Assembly (NCBI GenBank): GCA_041160955.1 | Contig: JBEAVK010000428.1 | Coordinates: 1 to 7,911 of the forward strand | Direction of reading: 5' to 3' | Origin: M3007 sp041160955 | GTDB taxonomy: Bacteria > Bacteroidota > Bacteroidia > Chitinophagales > Saprospiraceae | DNA: 7,911 nt | In this document: positions 6,865 to 7,911 of the stretch, piece by piece | Numbering within the stretch: the stretch's first letter is position 1 | Layout: every line of letters starts with the position of its first letter | The notes under the pieces: model-generated | What the model was told of the DNA's origin: nothing | What the model saw: the letters and a program-made list of their open reading frames with translations, nothing else | Database searches by the model: none | Program-made: the position numbers and the translations under genes

Positions 6865-7104
6865 TTACTGGTGAATCACTACCATAGTACCAGATAATAC
6901 ACCACTGGCGGTGCTGGCGGTGACAAAATAATGCCCAGCGATTAAGTTAGCAATATCTATACTCACCTGGTGCGTAGGTTGGTCAAAATGCAATGACACC
7001 ACTACACGCCCGAGGGCATCCATGATTTGGATATTGCCGTAAGTAGCCATATCAGGGAAGGATATACTCACTTTTTCGGAAGCAGGGTTAGGGATAATAC
7101 GCAA
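6865..7104 (-). repeat. 240-bp sorting-domain cassette, copy C, fused to an unrelated protein
   Basis: Homology to copies A and B is near-perfect up to GATAATACGCAA, ending at 7104, and stops there. The next bases (ATGCCTATTT) have no counterpart in the propeller genes (GTTACCCCGC). The boundary coincides with the first residue of the conserved sorting-domain motif. Confidence 0.9.
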
Positions 7105-7911
7105 ATGCCTATTTTCTAATATTTTACCTTCTATATTCCTATTGCGTTCCGTTGATATGGGCGCGCATTCCACAGAGGTATATATTCCATTTCGTCGCAA
7201 TATGCTTTTGGCCAAGAAAGAGGCTTCGTCGCAATCAACGATCATTGATTGTAGCGTACTTAATTTTCCTGAATCCATTTGGTTTATCCTTTTCCCGCCA
7301 AATACTTGTGGGCGCATAAGGTTATAAAAGTATGCTAAACGATTATAAACAGCATTTTCAGCGGTATTCATCACGAAATGGTATGGAATATCTGCCCAAA
7401 TTGCATCAAAATGGGTGGAATCGCCAGTAAAGAAATAATGTTTTGCCAACGATTGCCATGTTTCTTGGGTTTCTGCTATATAGTACCAACGGATTAATGA
7501 ATCCACATGCAAAACGGCTGTGTCGCGGGAGTAATAGCCCAATATTTTCCCTGCTTCTTGATCCATCAAATACCTATGTCCTGCTATTTCTTTCTTCAAT
7601 TGCTGCTGCTGGCTACTATTGGAGATACCCGAAAGTTGCGCCGTTTTTTGCACATAATCATTTTTTTGAGTATAAAATGAAGATTTTATTATATTTAGGT
7701 TTGCCTCATTGCAGGGCGGTTCACAAGGGTTTATAGCACCTGTACAGGTTTCATTTTCAGTAAATCTCTCTTGTGGATTTATTCCAACTGATGTAGTTGG
7801 AAATGGGAATGTCGGAACTTGTAAATCATCTACATCATCAAAATAATAATAGTTTAATGTGGAAGCCAAGTTTCGTACTCGAAAATCAGCCAAAGAGAAC
7901 TGATTGCCTGT
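6865..7911 (-). CDS. C-terminal part of a large T9SS-secreted protein (5' end outside window)
   Basis: The frame is open to the right edge (the first visible residues read TGNQFSLADF). The only start-like codon near the edge is a TTG at 7893, and I do not take it as a real start because there is no signal peptide after it. The visible 348 or so residues show a Cys-rich patch (ETCTGAINPCEPPC) and then an alpha-helical, TPR-like stretch (QQLKKEIAGHRYLMDQ, DSLIRWYYIAETQETW, LAKHYFFTGDSTHFDAIW, ENAVYNRLAYFYNLM, LSTLQSMI, EASFLAKSILRRNGIY). I associate this pattern with the region just before the sorting domain in very large Bacteroidota surface proteins, often ones with beta-helix repeats upstream; that part is inference. 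The last 79 residues (LRIIPNPASEKVSISF ... VVIHQ) form a type A sorting domain nearly identical to those of the two propeller genes downstream, although the rest is unrelated. It is first in the leftward cluster. Confidence 0.85.
   Translation of the reverse strand, partial: TGNQFSLADFRVRNLASTLNYYYFDDVDDLQVPTFPFPTTSVGINPQERFTENETCTGAINPCEPPCNEANLNIIKSSFYTQKNDYVQKTAQLSGISNSSQQQQLKKEIAGHRYLMDQEAGKILGYYSRDTAVLHVDSLIRWYYIAETQETWQSLAKHYFFTGDSTHFDAIWADIPYHFVMNTAENAVYNRLAYFYNLMRPQVFGGKRINQMDSGKLSTLQSMIVDCDEASFLAKSILRRNGIYTSVECAPISTERNRNIEGKILENRHLRIIPNPASEKVSISFPDMATYGNIQIMDALGRVVVSLHFDQPTHQVSIDIANLIAGHYFVTASTASGVLSGTMVVIHQ

Noticed and set aside
7891..7893. TTG at 7893 as the start of the right-edge gene
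   Set aside because: The reading frame continues open to the window edge, no signal peptide follows the TTG although the protein carries a T9SS domain, and T9SS substrates need one. The real start is outside.

Overview
The window reads as a piece of a Bacteroidota chromosome, most likely from a Chitinophagia/Saprospiria-type lineage (inference). It is AT-leaning. Start codons are preceded by A/T-rich leaders with no Shine-Dalgarno sequence. All five substantial genes end in a type A sorting domain of the type IX secretion system (T9SS), recognised by the xxPNPxxxxxxxxF motif, a G-x-Y-x-x-x motif near the end and a short basic or hydrophobic tail. The products should therefore cross the inner membrane via Sec and be exported or attached to the cell surface by T9SS. 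No enzyme, defence system, RNA gene, IS element or CRISPR array is recognisable.

Layout: (1) 2-121, + strand, the last 39 codons of an unrelated protein. (2) 144-1841 and 1890-3581, + strand, a tandem pair of paralogous secreted proteins of a Bacteroidota family of unknown function (IWLGG / NDFW / DKVWKV / APFxDxNxNxxYEP / YLTGxWRDGTPLTxGGxG signature). (3) 3582-3615, a 34-bp convergent junction. (4) Reading leftwards on the - strand, a 5'-truncated gene (6865 to the right edge), then two tandem paralogous beta-propeller-like proteins (5242-6783 and 3616-5160). These three are separated by two near-identical 81-bp spacers, each carrying a perfect 11-bp inverted repeat.

The most notable signal is evolutionary. 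Each convergent cluster has its own version of the sorting domain, kept nearly identical at the DNA level within the cluster and different between clusters. In the - strand cluster a 240-bp sorting-domain cassette is about 93-95% identical (by-eye count) across three genes, although the 6865-7911 gene is otherwise unrelated to the other two. Homology stops exactly at the first codon of the LRIIPNP motif. The two spacers are copies of each other, while the third copy lacks the spacer. This is what unequal recombination between sorting-domain cassettes would leave behind. In the + pair the 5' third and the 3' sorting-domain segment are well conserved while the middle has diverged, suggesting homogenised ends around a diversifying core. 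The genes appear to supply surface or secreted proteins; no joint pathway can be read from the sequence.
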